Source of the DNA: Colius striatus
Lineage: Eukaryota > Chordata > Aves > Coliiformes > Coliidae
Length of the DNA stretch: 64,000 nucleotides
NCBI RefSeq assembly: GCF_028858725.1
Contig: NC_084790.1
Location: forward strand, 3,292,001 to 3,356,000
Direction: 5' to 3'
The first letter of the stretch is position 1. Every line of letters begins with the position of its first letter. Shown here one piece after another: positions 32,100-43,229 of the stretch. The notes under the pieces were generated by a model. That model was not told the DNA's origin and ran no database searches. It saw nothing but the letters and a program-made list of their open reading frames with translations. Position numbers and translations under genes: made by a program.

Positions 32100-33790
32100 G
32101 GTGGGCTGGTCAGAGGTGCGGTGTATGTAGGGCACGCGTGGGTGGCGATAAAGAGGTGCGTGGGGAAGGGCTGCGCTGCTTGGAAGGGAAGGAAATGCAC
32201 GCGGTGTCCGCCAAAGTGTGTGCGGGCCGTGCCTGAAGTCAGCGGGGCTGCGGGCTGGGTGCCCGGCGGGGTCCGCCCTCGGTCTCCTTTCCTCACCCCG
32301 TGTCCGGCCGACAGCAGGATTCAGCGTGGCTTGAGGCTTTTGCTCTTGGACCTGCGTTTCCAAAGCCCCACGCTGGAGGCATGGCCAGGAAGAGAGGGAG
32401 TGTGGGAGCAGAGGTGCTTGGTAAAACCGCTTTGCAAGAGCAGTGGTGTGAATGCCTTGATGGCTGTGAGCGTCAGGCTGAACAGGTTCCTCTGCTCAGC
32501 CAGGTCCCAAGCTGGTGCCTCCCACAAAGGTTTCGCTAGGGCAGCCCACTGCCTCTGCAGGATGAGGTATATTTGGCTATTTGCAAGTAGTCTCTGGTAC
32601 TGGTTTCATTGTTGCAGTGCCCGGTCCGGGACAAACAAACGACAACTGAGAGATCCTGCTGGTTGTCTCCTATCAGCAACTTTAGCCTTGACTCTTTCAG
32701 CCTGGGGTATTGCCAAGATTAATGTCTAAAGAAACTTGTTCCTGCCAAGTGACTCAGCAAGAGTGGCGTGTTGGTCGTGCTCAGAGTCATGCTCGGAGCC
32801 TGTAAGATTTAACATCACCATGGGGAAAATCTCTGCTGCTGCTGCTGCTGCTGCTGCAGGGATCTGAACAGAGCTCAGGAATGACGTGGTCCATCCTCAG
32901 TCAGTGGCTCCTGGGACAGGGCAGGAGTGTCTGCACAGCACCGCAGTGTGGGAGGGAGACAGCGTGTCTCAGGCACGGGTGGCGAGACAAACACCATTCG
33001 AGCCCTGGAGTGGGAGGCTGGTGTGACACACCCCAGGGAGACAGGCAAGGAATCTCAGCCAGTTTAAGCTTTTGGTAACTGTTTTTTTCCATGGAGATTT
33101 TCCCCATTGTCATGGGTGTGACACACTCTCCCCAACAAGACAGGAAAGAGCATCATGCCTGTCCTCTGGTCCCCTCTCCACATGGTGGTTGTTGAAGGCC
33201 TGTGCTCCAGACCAGTCACAATATCATACAGGCCACAGTGGATCTCATCTCTGGAGCAAGGCCATCAAAGTAAACACATACGGACTCAGGGCAGACACCT
33301 ATCCTCATAAAGGGTGTCCTGGGGTAATAATAACTTTCTGTGCCTGAGGGGGAGAGAGACCATTACCAACAAGTGGAGGAGGTGGGCCCAGTCACTTTAT
33401 GCACATGGCTTGTACTCTGCCCATCAGCAACAGCTTGATGTGGGAGTCCTGCATGACTTGTACTGATAAGGACAGTATGACAGGTGCCAGAGGGTGGATG
33501 GTCCTTTGCTCAATCTCTGTGTCAGACAAAGGACTCAGTAAAGAGAGTAGCAATATGTATGAGGTGGGATTTTGTGTAAGTACAGAGCAGGATGTGCTGC
33601 TGGGTGTGCTGCTCAGTGGAGTTACCTCACCAGCACCCATCTCTGCACAGACACAAAATAAACCCTGTCTTGGCTCAGTGTTTGGACTGGCTCGGTGCAT
33701 ACTGCGCACTGATCTGCTTTTTGGACAGCGCAGGGAGCCAGGATGGCCTCATCAGACCTCAGAAGAGTCTGTTGTCTCTCTGGTCTGTGT
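32100..33790. other. ODAD4-ACLY intergenic DNA, left part
   Basis: This is the flank of the ODAD4 CpG island followed by ordinary sequence. Open frames in the GC-rich part (for example 32049-32729) have no family resemblance. The only distinct element is an eight-unit CTG tract at 32833-32856. I see no exon or RNA gene. Confidence 0.5.
32833..32856 (+). repeat. (CTG)8 trinucleotide tract
   Basis: There are eight uninterrupted CTG units, followed by CAG. It lies in intergenic DNA about 1.1 kb upstream of ODAD4 and 2 kb upstream of ACLY exon 1. It is not within any supported coding frame. Confidence 0.9.
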
Positions 33791-33794
33791 GTGT

Positions 33795-34290
33795 CATAGA
33801 ATCACAGGGGGTTGGAAGGGACCTTTAAAGATCATCCAGTACAATCCCCCTGCCAAAGCACGTCCCACCTAGATCAGGAAACACAGGAAATTGCCCAGGT
33901 GGGTTTGGAAACCTCCTGAGAAGGAGCCTCCACACCCTCCCTGTGCAGCCTGGGCCAGGGCTCCCTCACCTCAGCACCAAACAAGTTCCTCCTTGTGTTT
34001 CAGTGGAACTTAAACCAGCTTGTGCCTGTTACCCTTTGTCCTGTCACTGGACACTACAGAACAAAGTGTCATCCCATCTTCCTGACATCCACCCTTTAAG
34101 TACTGGTTAAGTATTGATATGGTCCCCCCTCAGTCTCCTCCGGACTAAACAGCCCCAGTTCCCACAGCGTTTCCTCAGCAGGATCATCTTGCTGGCCCTG
34201 TGCTGGACCCTCTCCAGCAGTTTCTTGTCCCTCTTGAGCTGGGGAGCCCAGAACCGGACACAGGACTCGAGGCCTCAGCAGACATGGCAG
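33795..34290 (-). mobile_element. CR1 LINE 3' fragment between ODAD4 and ACLY
   Basis: It starts gtcatagaatcacagggggt and tggaagggacctttaaagat, continues through gcctccacaccctccctgtg, gttcctccttgtgtttcagt and cagtctcctccggactaaac, and ends ggagcccagaaccggacaca. This is about 500 bp of a reversed CR1 tail and one of the longest copies here. It ends roughly 140 bp before the ACLY CpG island. Confidence 0.9.
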
Positions 34291-34810
34291 AGCAGAGGGG
34301 GAGCAGAACCTCCCTCACCCGGCTGCCCACACTCTCCTCGATTCCCCCCAGAAAGCCACTGAAGCTGTGAAACACCCAAAAGCCACATCCCCACGGCCAC
34401 GTGCCCGGGTGAAGGACACCAGTGATGCTCCATCCCTGCGCAGGGCTGACGGGGACCCGCTTCCCGCCGGGCGCCTCGTGTCGCCGCGGTTACACCACCC
34501 CCGGGGGAGCCTCCAGCGCCCGGGGGACACGCCGGGAGGGGCTGCGTGGGGCCGAGCAGGGCCTGGCAGGGACAGTCTCCTCGTGATGGCGGCGTGTCCG
34601 CGGCCCTTTGCCCTGATCTGAGGTCAGCGGCGGGGGCCCCTCGCTCCGGGGGGGTGTTGGCGGCCGCGGGCGCTGCCCGGCGGGGGGGGATGGGGAAGGT
34701 GGCGGCAGGGGGCGGGGCGGAGGGGGCGGAACTACGACTCCCACAAGGCTGAGCGGCCGCACCCCACCGGCGGCGGCCAATGAGAGGGCGGCGGCCGGTC
34801 AGGCAAGGCA

Positions 34811-34816
34811 CACGTG
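34811..34816. promoter_or_regulatory. ACLY: E-box CACGTG flanked by two CCAAT boxes
   Basis: The palindrome lies 30 bp after one CCAAT box (34777) and 14 bp before another (34830). It is roughly 60-90 bp upstream of the likely transcription start. USF, SREBP-1 and ChREBP-type bHLH factors bind such sequences, and NF-Y binds CCAAT. Confidence 0.5.
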
Positions 34817-34879
34817 ATGGCGGTGGCAGCCAATGGGCAGCGGCAGCGCCCGTAGCCCGATGGTCCGGGGAGGCCGCGC

Positions 34880-34949
34880 CGCGCCGCAGCGAACAAAAGG
34901 CGGCGGCAGCGCGCGGGGTGCGGAGCGTAGCGGCCGAGTGGGCGCTGAG
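34880..34949 (+). other. ACLY: Putative non-coding exon 1 of ACLY
   Basis: GC-rich sequence ends in a strong donor GCTGAG|GTGAGC at 34949/34950. Mammalian ACLY has an untranslated first exon followed by a long intron, and the first coding exon here (43219-43388) has an acceptor just 11 bp before its ATG, so an upstream exon is required. The 5' boundary is a guess. Confidence 0.5.
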
Positions 34950-37439
34950 GTGAGCGGCGGCAGGCCCGCGGCGGCCCCTCCGGGGGAAGGGGGTGGGCGA
35001 GGGCAGGGGTGGGGGTACCAGCTCCGGCTGACAGGCGGTAGGGCCTCAGGAGGCGCTGGGGCAGCCGCGGGCCGGGCGGGAGTGGCGGTCCCGCCGCGGG
35101 CGGGGGGCTGCGCCGCAGTCCTCGTCGGCTTCCAGGGCTCGACTTGTACCGGGAGCGGGGCCGCAGCCGGCTGGCCTGACTCACAGAGGGAGTTTGCAGC
35201 CGTGAGTGGGGGAAAAGAGCGTGGCGGTGCGCGCCAGAGCCCCGGGCTCCCTCTTCGCGCCGCCGCCCCTGACCTTGGGGGAGGTCCGGTGCTGCTGGGA
35301 TGGAGGCTCGGGGCCGCTCGTGTCTGCGCTGGGCGAGGGCACGGTCTGTTAGCGATGGGCACAGCACGAGCAGTTGCCAAGGGGCTGGGAGCAAAGCGCT
35401 TCCGTCTGCAGCAGCAGCAGGTCCGGGTCCTGTCTTTGCGTGCTTGTTCCCTTCATCCCGGAGAGCCTTTGCCGGCAGCGCCTGTGCACTGCTTCCAGAA
35501 CAAACATCCCTTGACGGCGGTGGTAGAGGCAGCAGCCTTGGCGTTGGGGTCTCATCCCCTTCTTGCTGTCGTACTGGCGGGAGGATGAAGAGCCTGTGTC
35601 TCTCCTGCAGCTGGGCCTGAGACTTGAAGAGGCTGTGAAATGGCAGATTTCCAGCGCTTTTGTTTGCTGCTTGCAAGCTCCTGTTTTCTCTCTGTTAAAC
35701 TATGTTCATCTGGTGTCTAAAGACCCACAACTTGTGTGCAGCTTGAGTATATTGTTTGCAGATATCTGTATTTACTTAGTTTCGTCTTTTGGATTGGAGC
35801 TCAGAATAGCAGCTCTCCTCTTTTAACACTGTTATTCAAACCTTGTAGAGTTTTCTGCATAAGAGGCTTCTGCACAGGCATGCAGACAGTGTGCTCTCCA
35901 TCCTCCAGCTAGCACTGCTCTTCCTGCCCTAGCACCTCTGCTTGAAGTACTGGGACCAGGTACGAAGGACAGGTATGAAAGACAGCCGCTGCTGGGAGTC
36001 TTGCTCAGCCTCCTAGGCCAGAGCACATACAGCTACTCTTCCCTTTGCAAGGGATATGGGGAAAGATTCAAGGCATAAACTTGCTAAGGACTTTCCCCAA
36101 GGCTGCAGAATAAGATCATCTTTAAAGACAGGATTCCAATACCCTGCTTCTGGTGCTAGGTGGTTATAGGGCACTTGGCTCCCCATTAGCCAGACTTCAT
36201 TCACTCCATAGCCCATTCCCTCATCTGGCTGCTGTTTTGTTCTTGGAGCTTCCCCATCTGCAGGAAACCTGCTCCCAAGCCGGGTGTTGAACGAGGGCAC
36301 CTGCTTGCATCACAGCAGAGCAGTGCCAGGCGTTTCCCAACCCTCAGTGGGGAGGTATCGTGGCCACCTGCTGCGGGGCCTCTTCTCTCCAGCCCTCTGA
36401 TGAAAGCACGCGTGTTTGCCAGATGGAAGCTGACGTAACTTGTCACGCTGCTGTGGGCTGAAAATACTGGCTGATCTTGAACTGTGTTAATAAATGACCT
36501 GGCATGGAAAGGGAAGGTTGCTTTATTTACAGTATGGTTTTGTTGACATAATTCTCAGGAGAGAGGGCGTGAGATCTCCCCTGCAGAGGAGGGGGGGACA
36601 TTTTCTCTCAACAAAAGCATTGCTCAGGGGCGATGGGAGCATGGCAGAAAAATTCCATACGTGAACACCGTGTTCTGTGTGAACACAAAGTGGTGAAGCT
36701 CACAGTTACACCTCTGAGGCCAGAAAGGATTTAAAGAACAATGAACCAAATCAATGCTTTCATTTCCCACCCCCCCCTCCTCTTACAGAGTAGACTGTAT
36801 TGTGCTGAGTAGTGCCACATCATCTGATCTCTTTTGGAGTCAAGGAGACTTTACCTGGGTTCTGCTGTCAAGAATCAGGATCCTTCTTGTCTTTTTTTTC
36901 CCCTTCAGATTGTGTTGTGTCTCCTTTCAATAGCTGCTGGTGTATCGAGGCAGATGGATCAGTTGTGGCACAGCAAACACATCATCTGGCTCTTTTAATC
37001 CTTCTCTAGCTTGCTGCCATCACTGTTTGTCTCTTGTCAATACTTGTAAATGAAAAGAAACCTTCCCCAAGCACAATCTTTTTGCATCTATGACAGGTGA
37101 TGGTCTGAGTGAATAAGTGCTTCTGAGACCTCAAAGAGGTGATCTGATCCATTTCTTGCAGTTGCTCTGGTCTTGCTAGTGAAGGCTGAAAAACAGCACT
37201 TTTTAATGAAATCGGTGAGTATGGAGGATAATGATACCTCTGTGCTGTAGGGGAGCTGTTTGTTTTAAAGCCTCAATAAATGCCTGCAAGTCACTTGTGG
37301 GAATCGGTGATGCTTCCAGAAATAACTTGTTCTTACACCGATGTCACGCTTGTCGGACCAAGACTAAACGTGTGGCATCAGTTCAGCAGAGCTCTTTGCT
37401 GAAGAAGTAAAGGGCAGCATGCTTCAGGTGGGGGAACAC

Positions 37440-37545
37440 CCCTTGTACCTTGGGCTGACTCCAGAGCTGACCCTGCTTTGAGCTTAAGGTGGGACTGTGT
37501 GGTGATCTGAGGCTCCTTCTGACCTGAACTGTTCTGTGATCAGAA
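37440..37545 (+). mobile_element. Degenerate CR1 LINE 3' end in ACLY intron 1
   Basis: It reads gctgaccctgctttgagctt, then tggtgatctgaggctccttc, tgacctgaactgttctgtga. This follows the CR1 tail (gagcagggggttggactaga... ccttccaacc... tctgtgat) with many substitutions. It is an old copy. Confidence 0.6.
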
Positions 37546-40117
37546 ACGCTTTGCATTTTAACTCAAAGGTTCATGGCACATAACTATGGAAATGGCTATG
37601 AAGTGGCAGTAGGTTGTCCTTCACTCAGCAGGCTTAGCCAGGAACCAGCTGTGATTCCCTCACACACTTTAGAGAGGGGGGGGAAAAAAAAGGCAAAAAA
37701 GGCATTTATAATAACTGGATCTGAAGGGCTGTGAACATGCAGGTGTATGGGGGAGGCTCAGGATGACTTGCAGGCAGCCAGTGGGGCTAGAGGTTAGAAA
37801 CTGGTAGCTTTTTTATTCTAAAGCCTGTGCAACAGATAACAGACATTAAGAGCAGACTAGAAGTGGCTTTTTGTACTGCTGACACGAGTCTGCCTTTCTG
37901 TGTGGTGGCTGCAAGGTTTGAGGCCTGAAGTTGAATGAAAATTGCAGTTACCTAATGAATCGTGAGCAGAGCAGTGTCTGGCAGTGCACCAGTAGAAGGG
38001 AATGTTATCCTATAGCTTGTACTTTGTGCAGAAAAAGGTATTTTTTACTCTGAACTCCCTCAGTTTTTCTTCAGAGGTGCGTCCATCAATCTCATCAGCT
38101 TTGGTTGGCACTGCAGGTGCTAAACATGAAGGTAAAAACAAGTAATAGGATCCATGACAGATGAGGCCTAACCTGCTTCTTTCTTGGGGAAACTGCAAAG
38201 ATTCTACTCCTCCACTTCAGTGGCAATCTGCAGTCCCTGCTCCTGCTGGCAGAACAGATGCAAACAGCTAACAGATCCTGCTCTGATTATGTCTCGCTGG
38301 TTGAGGGACCTGCACGAGCACATACAGCTAGGAATTGCTGATGCCCTGTGGAAATTGCTTTCCTGCTGATCTTCTAGCTTACCAATTCAGCAGACTGAAG
38401 CAATTGTTTTGTGCAGTCTGTCCCATGAGAAACGCCGGGCTGGAGCAGCAGAGGGACTGAATGAGGGCCATGAGTAAAGACTTGCTAACAGTTAGGAAAT
38501 GTCTTAGTGAAACACGAGCAGATAAGGGCCAGACAGCCTCATTCCTACTCTTGTCTTGCCATGACACGAGCGTTTTGTCATTTTTCTGCTGCTATTGTAA
38601 TAATCCTCCAGGTTTTCTCTCTCTGCCTCAGTTGGTGTTATTGCAAGAACGGGAAAGTAGTGGCATAAAGGAGGCCAGTAATGATCCAGAGATATGAGCA
38701 ACTTCACAGTGCCACGACTCATGGGAGTGCCCCCTGTGTTTTGAGTCCACCAGGGTTAAGCAATCCCATGTATGTCACTGCTGTTCCCACTGGTATTTTT
38801 TTCACAGGACTGTTTTTAGTAAGACCTGAAGGATGTCCTGGGTCCCGGTGTCCTGCAATCGTAGAGGGTTACATCTTGGTCATCGACATAACTAGCATCA
38901 GCTTGGATTGTTTCAGTGGGTAAATGTGGACTGAAGATCTGCAGTGTTGTTCAGGGAATCCGTGTCACCCTGGAGAAACGAAAAATAGCTTAGGCTTTGA
39001 GGTTTTTTTTTAAGGTTAAGAAATATATTTACTGTTTACTTTTATCCATCTGCTTCTGCTGCAGTGAAATAGGACACTTCTTTTTTTCTCAGGGACTGGC
39101 CTTTAGCATTTTGTAGAGTAGGCAGCTGATGGATTTCTAAGGGCTTTGAAAGCAAAGGATATTCCATCTTCTTAGCAGGCAAAATAAATAGCTGCAGGTA
39201 ACTTGGGAGTAGGGTTTGTTCCCAGAAACAGCACTGCTTTAAAGCAAAAAGAAAAATGTAATGGAAAGTTTTCAGCACGACAGCACAGATGAGTTACTGT
39301 AGCATGTCTGTGTGCAGCTCTGAAGCCAAAGTAGCAGAGTGGTGTTTGTGGGAACTGAGTATGCTCCCTGTCCGTTTGCTGAGTGAGTCTGGGGATGTTT
39401 GGGTGGGTTTTTTTTTTGGTGTGTGCTTTCCTTTATTCTTTTTTCTTACAGCTCTGCCAACTACTATCACAATGTACAGTCACATTGATTTGGAGAGTCT
39501 TCGTCTGTAGCTAACCTGTGGCTGACTGGCAGTATAATGAAGCTGTAAGCTTCTGGTCAGGTTAAAACTGGCACATTGTTTTTGAACAATGCTTATCTGA
39601 TGCACAGGCAGTGCCTCATAATTAAGAAGAAATCTGTCTCTGAAAGGTACCATGAAAGTGGTCTACAATAAGCAGAGGATAGATGCAAACTAGCTCTACA
39701 AACCCATTTGAGATTCATCTTAATCTGACATGGCAAGCTCTGGTTTCTAAGAGTTAAACCATTCTGTCTCTTCCAGCTTCCTGCCTAACTAAGGTTCATC
39801 GGTCAAAGCAACTCTGCTAATCTGTGATTTTTTTTTTTAATGCAGGTTACAACACAGCTTACACTCCTAAAGGTTTGTGGCATTTGCAGGGCAAAAATTG
39901 GCAGAGAGTTGCAATCAGCAATAGGATTTTGTACAGCAAATACCCAGTTGCTCCATAAGCCTGAGAAGCCATGTCTGTAACCCATTCAGCACGTGGGCCA
40001 TCTGCCAGATTCCCTACTATGTGTCTGGCCACTGTTGCAGACTGCTTCCCCTTGAGACCGTTACACACGTGGCCTCTATTCGCCTCCTTTTTCTGGCAGT
40101 CAAAGTTCCTCTCTTTA

Positions 40118-40575
40118 TAGAATCACTGTATTATTTCACTTGGAAAAGCCCTTGAAGCTCCTGGAGTCCCAGCCTTACCCTCACCCTGCCCAGTCCACCA
40201 CAGCCCTCAGCACCTCAGCTCCATGGCTTTGGGATCCCTCCAGGGATGGGCACTCCCTCAGCTCCCTGGGCAGCCTGGCACAGGGGCTGACACCCCTCTT
40301 AGGGGAAAAAAGTTCTTCCTCAGCTCCAATCTCAACCCCCTCTGGGTCAACTTGATATCATCTCCTCTTGTCTTGTTACTTGGGAGAAAAGACCAACCTC
40401 CACCTCACTCCAGCCTCTTGTCAGGGAGTTGCAGAGAGTGCTCACATCTCCTCTCAGCCTTCTCTTGTCCAGACTAAACACCCCCAGTTACCTCAGCTGC
40501 CTCTCACCCTTCACTGTCTTTACTGCCTTGCTTTGGACATGATCCAGAACCTCAGTGTCTGTCTTGTAGTGAGCT
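40118..40575 (-). mobile_element. CR1 LINE 3' fragment in ACLY intron 1
   Basis: It starts tatagaatcactgtattatt, then tggaaaagcccttgaagctc and ctggagtcccagccttaccc. The body includes gatccctccagggatgggca, gggcagcctggcacaggggc and agggagttgcagagagtgct. It is the same subtype as the plus-strand copy at 59535-60060, in reverse orientation. Confidence 0.86.
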
Positions 40576-42607
40576 TCTCAAAAGCTGTGGTGGTTTAACA
40601 CTAAGCAGGGGTGAACATTTCTCTGGCTTCGATGTCTGCCCTTTGCTTACAGCCACACCAGAGAGTTATGCAGTAAGCCTTGCAACTCCTGGAATGTGTG
40701 AGGTTAATCTCCTGGTACCCAGTATTGCTCCTTGATTGAGTATTTCCTCTTCCAATATGTGTTGTTTCCTCAGTGACTATAAGCCCTTGCCTTAATATAA
40801 CTGTTATCCCGATGGCACTCTGTTTTTTGGAGCTAAAAGTGCCCAGTGGAAGTTCTAGACTACCTCTAAAGTTACTGAAGAATATCTGCCTGTAGCCTCA
40901 GCTCTTGAAATAATTCTGTGGCTTGCAATGTTTTCCTGAGACAGCTCCATTCCCACAGCATCTCTGAATGTGTATTTGTAAGAATGTGCGTTAGAGAGCA
41001 AAGGAGTTAACACAGCAGCCTTGGGTAGCATTGGGCCGGGCTGGGAGCTGTGAGGAGGAGATGGAGGAAGGTGGGATGTGTGCCTTGCTTTGCAGACAAA
41101 CAAAATGGGCTTGCTGTCATTTGGCATGTTTGCAAGAGCTCCCCTCTCCTCAGGCTGCATTGACTTTGGCACTGGGTTGATAAAGTGGGGTTATTTTTAA
41201 CAGGCCAAATATTAGGTGTGAGTGTTTATGGTGACAAGAGTGATTTTGATCCTATGAAGAAAGAGTGCTTCAGAAGCGCTTCCTGACGCCACTTTGAAAT
41301 GGGGTTGGTTTGGAAGCTGCAATCATGTTGGGAGTTCTATGTAACTATAATTCTCTGAAAGCAGGAACACTTCTTTTCTTTTAACATCTTTTGCTCTTTC
41401 TGTAGGTTCTCCTTTTCTATTTTACCACTGGAATGGCATTTGAAAAGATGTTGGCAGCAAATTTGACTGGCAGCTCTTAAGCCTGCTTAACAGCTTTCAA
41501 TAACAGTCCTTACTTAAGTCCAGCTGGTTTCATTCTAGAGGCATACAGAGAATGCAGCCTGCCTCCTACTGCTTTTTTCCCCAGAGTAAATACCTTGTCT
41601 GTTTTTTCTTCCTGCTCTGGGGAAAAAGGACTTTCATCCTAATGATGGCTAATTATTCCCTGGCATATTCTGTGCTCGCTTATACAATGAATAACCCACT
41701 TGATTACTAATGATTATTACCCAGAAGGTAGCACAAGAAGTAACTGGAGTATTTAAAGCGTTTCCTTCTGTGAGCTTTAAGTGGAACATTTATTTTGTTA
41801 TGGCATGGGCAGTCTGGCAGTCTTACTGTGCCATTCAAATACTTCACTGTTCACATACTCAGATGGAATCTTGGTTCTTCTGTGCTGGTGCCTTTCTGCA
41901 CAGAAACCATCCTCATCGTGCTTTTGTGTTTCCTGCCACATTGGCTGTGCTTAGGGAGCAGTGACAGGGCCCTAGTCACTCAAAATTCGGCATGAGCCAC
42001 TGCTTAAGCATCTCTGTCAGGAGTCTGACCCCTCAGAAAAACCAAAACTGCTTGTTGGCCTCTGGCAGATCACAAGGCTCAGTTCTGATGTTTGACACAT
42101 GGCAGACAGGTTCACTGGGATGAAGCATTCTTTAAAATAAATATTGAATGCAGCTAAAAATAAATGCATCTTTGACACCTGTGACCTTGTTGCTGCGTGT
42201 GAGAAGGAAAAGTTACAGCCTTGAGATCAGAAATCATTTACTTATGACAGTTTAGAGTACATTCTTTAGAAGACAAGAAAGCAGTCTCCAGGAAAGGCAT
42301 GAAGTTAGGGAGAAAAACCCCACTCCAAACCAACCCAAACTGTCTAATCTTAATCTTCTTTGTTGTCTTGTGAGGACCTGCTTCCAAGACACCTAGGTCC
42401 TGAAACAAAAAAGGAAAGTTGCTCTGTTTTTGATAATACTGGCAATGTTTTCTTCTCCCTTCAGGCTTTGGGGGGTTGCTGTTTTGCCTGCAGTCAGACT
42501 CAGACTGGAAATGTGGCATACTTCAAGAAAGCAAGTGGGAGGAAGGGCTTTTCTCTCCTGCTGCCTTGTCACTCCCTGGTAGTGCACTAAAGAAACGGGA
42601 GGTGTGT

Positions 42608-42852
42608 GAAGGTAGCACAGTGCTGGCTGATAGGCTACCCAGGGACCTACCTAGCAGCGTAGGCAAGGTCTGCCTGTGTGCTTTCCTGTAGCTCCCAGAT
42701 GCAGTGGCATGTCTCTGAGCAGCAGCAGCCTGTATTTTCAACAGGAGTCAAGCAGGCAAAATGCACTTCTCTGGAGATAGCTCCCACAGGAAAGCTGCTA
42801 GGAAGGTAGCACAGTGCTGGCCGATAGGCTACCTGGGGACCTACCTACCAGT
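42608..42852 (+). repeat. Pair of about 50-bp direct repeats in ACLY intron 1
   Basis: The copies at 42608-42658 and 42802-42852 both read gaaggtagcacagtgctggc, then [t/c]gataggctacc, then gggacctacctaNcag. They are offset by 194 bp with only a few substitutions. The spacer is unrelated. This looks like a local segmental duplication rather than a named transposon. Confidence 0.85.
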
Positions 42853-43229
42853 GATGTGTTACACAGATCCCACAACAGCAAACCCAGTGGTGTTTGAGAC
42901 ACGTTGCCTTAGCTGAGCACTCGCCTAGATGTGGGGGATGCTCAGAGCTCTCAGGTTTGGTATAAGCAGAATGGTGACTGGGACAGGCTGCAAGGATTCT
43001 CCCTCTCCCAGCAGGCAAAGCTGGACCAAAACAGTTGTTGCTTATCAGGTTAATTGTATAGCCTGACTTATAATGGGGAGGCACAGCCCCAGCTCTGTGT
43101 TTGCTTTGACTTGGTTTTTGGCTTTTTTGCACTGAGCTAGGTGGTTGGGAGTTTTCTCTGAGAACTGGACTCTCTTTCTGATTGCCTTTTTGTTTGTTTT
43201 TGTTATTCCCCAATTCAGACTACGTAGCC

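Larger units (their letters stand above)
31640..32100 (-). promoter_or_regulatory. ODAD4: CpG island with ODAD4 promoter and exon 1
   Basis: This very GC- and CpG-rich block surrounds the ODAD4 ATG (31759-31761) and extends about 340 bp upstream. It contains two X-box-like RFX sites, a CRE palindrome and several GC boxes. The transcription start site is not fixed by sequence; the X-boxes sit 22-49 bp upstream of the ATG. Confidence 0.7.
34430..35260 (+). promoter_or_regulatory. ACLY: ACLY CpG-island promoter
   Basis: This GC/CpG-dense island contains, in order: GC boxes (ggggcggggcgg near 34711), a ZNF143/THAP11-like site (34731-34749), a CCAAT box at 34777-34781, an E-box CACGTG at 34811-34816, a second CCAAT at 34830-34834, and a strong donor at 34950. 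ACLY is a known SREBP/ChREBP lipogenic target, and NF-Y plus E-box/SRE architecture is usual for such promoters. Individual binding events are inferred. Confidence 0.7.

Noticed and set aside
32049-32729. 226-codon plus-strand frame beside the ODAD4 CpG island
   Set aside because: The first half is CpG-island sequence and the second half ordinary intergenic DNA. The peptide has no family resemblance and no conserved start context.
34732-35676. 314-codon minus-strand frame and a 251-codon plus-strand frame over the ACLY promoter
   Set aside because: Both are open because the CpG island lacks stop codons. Arg/Pro/Ala-rich low-complexity peptides of this kind are typical artefacts.
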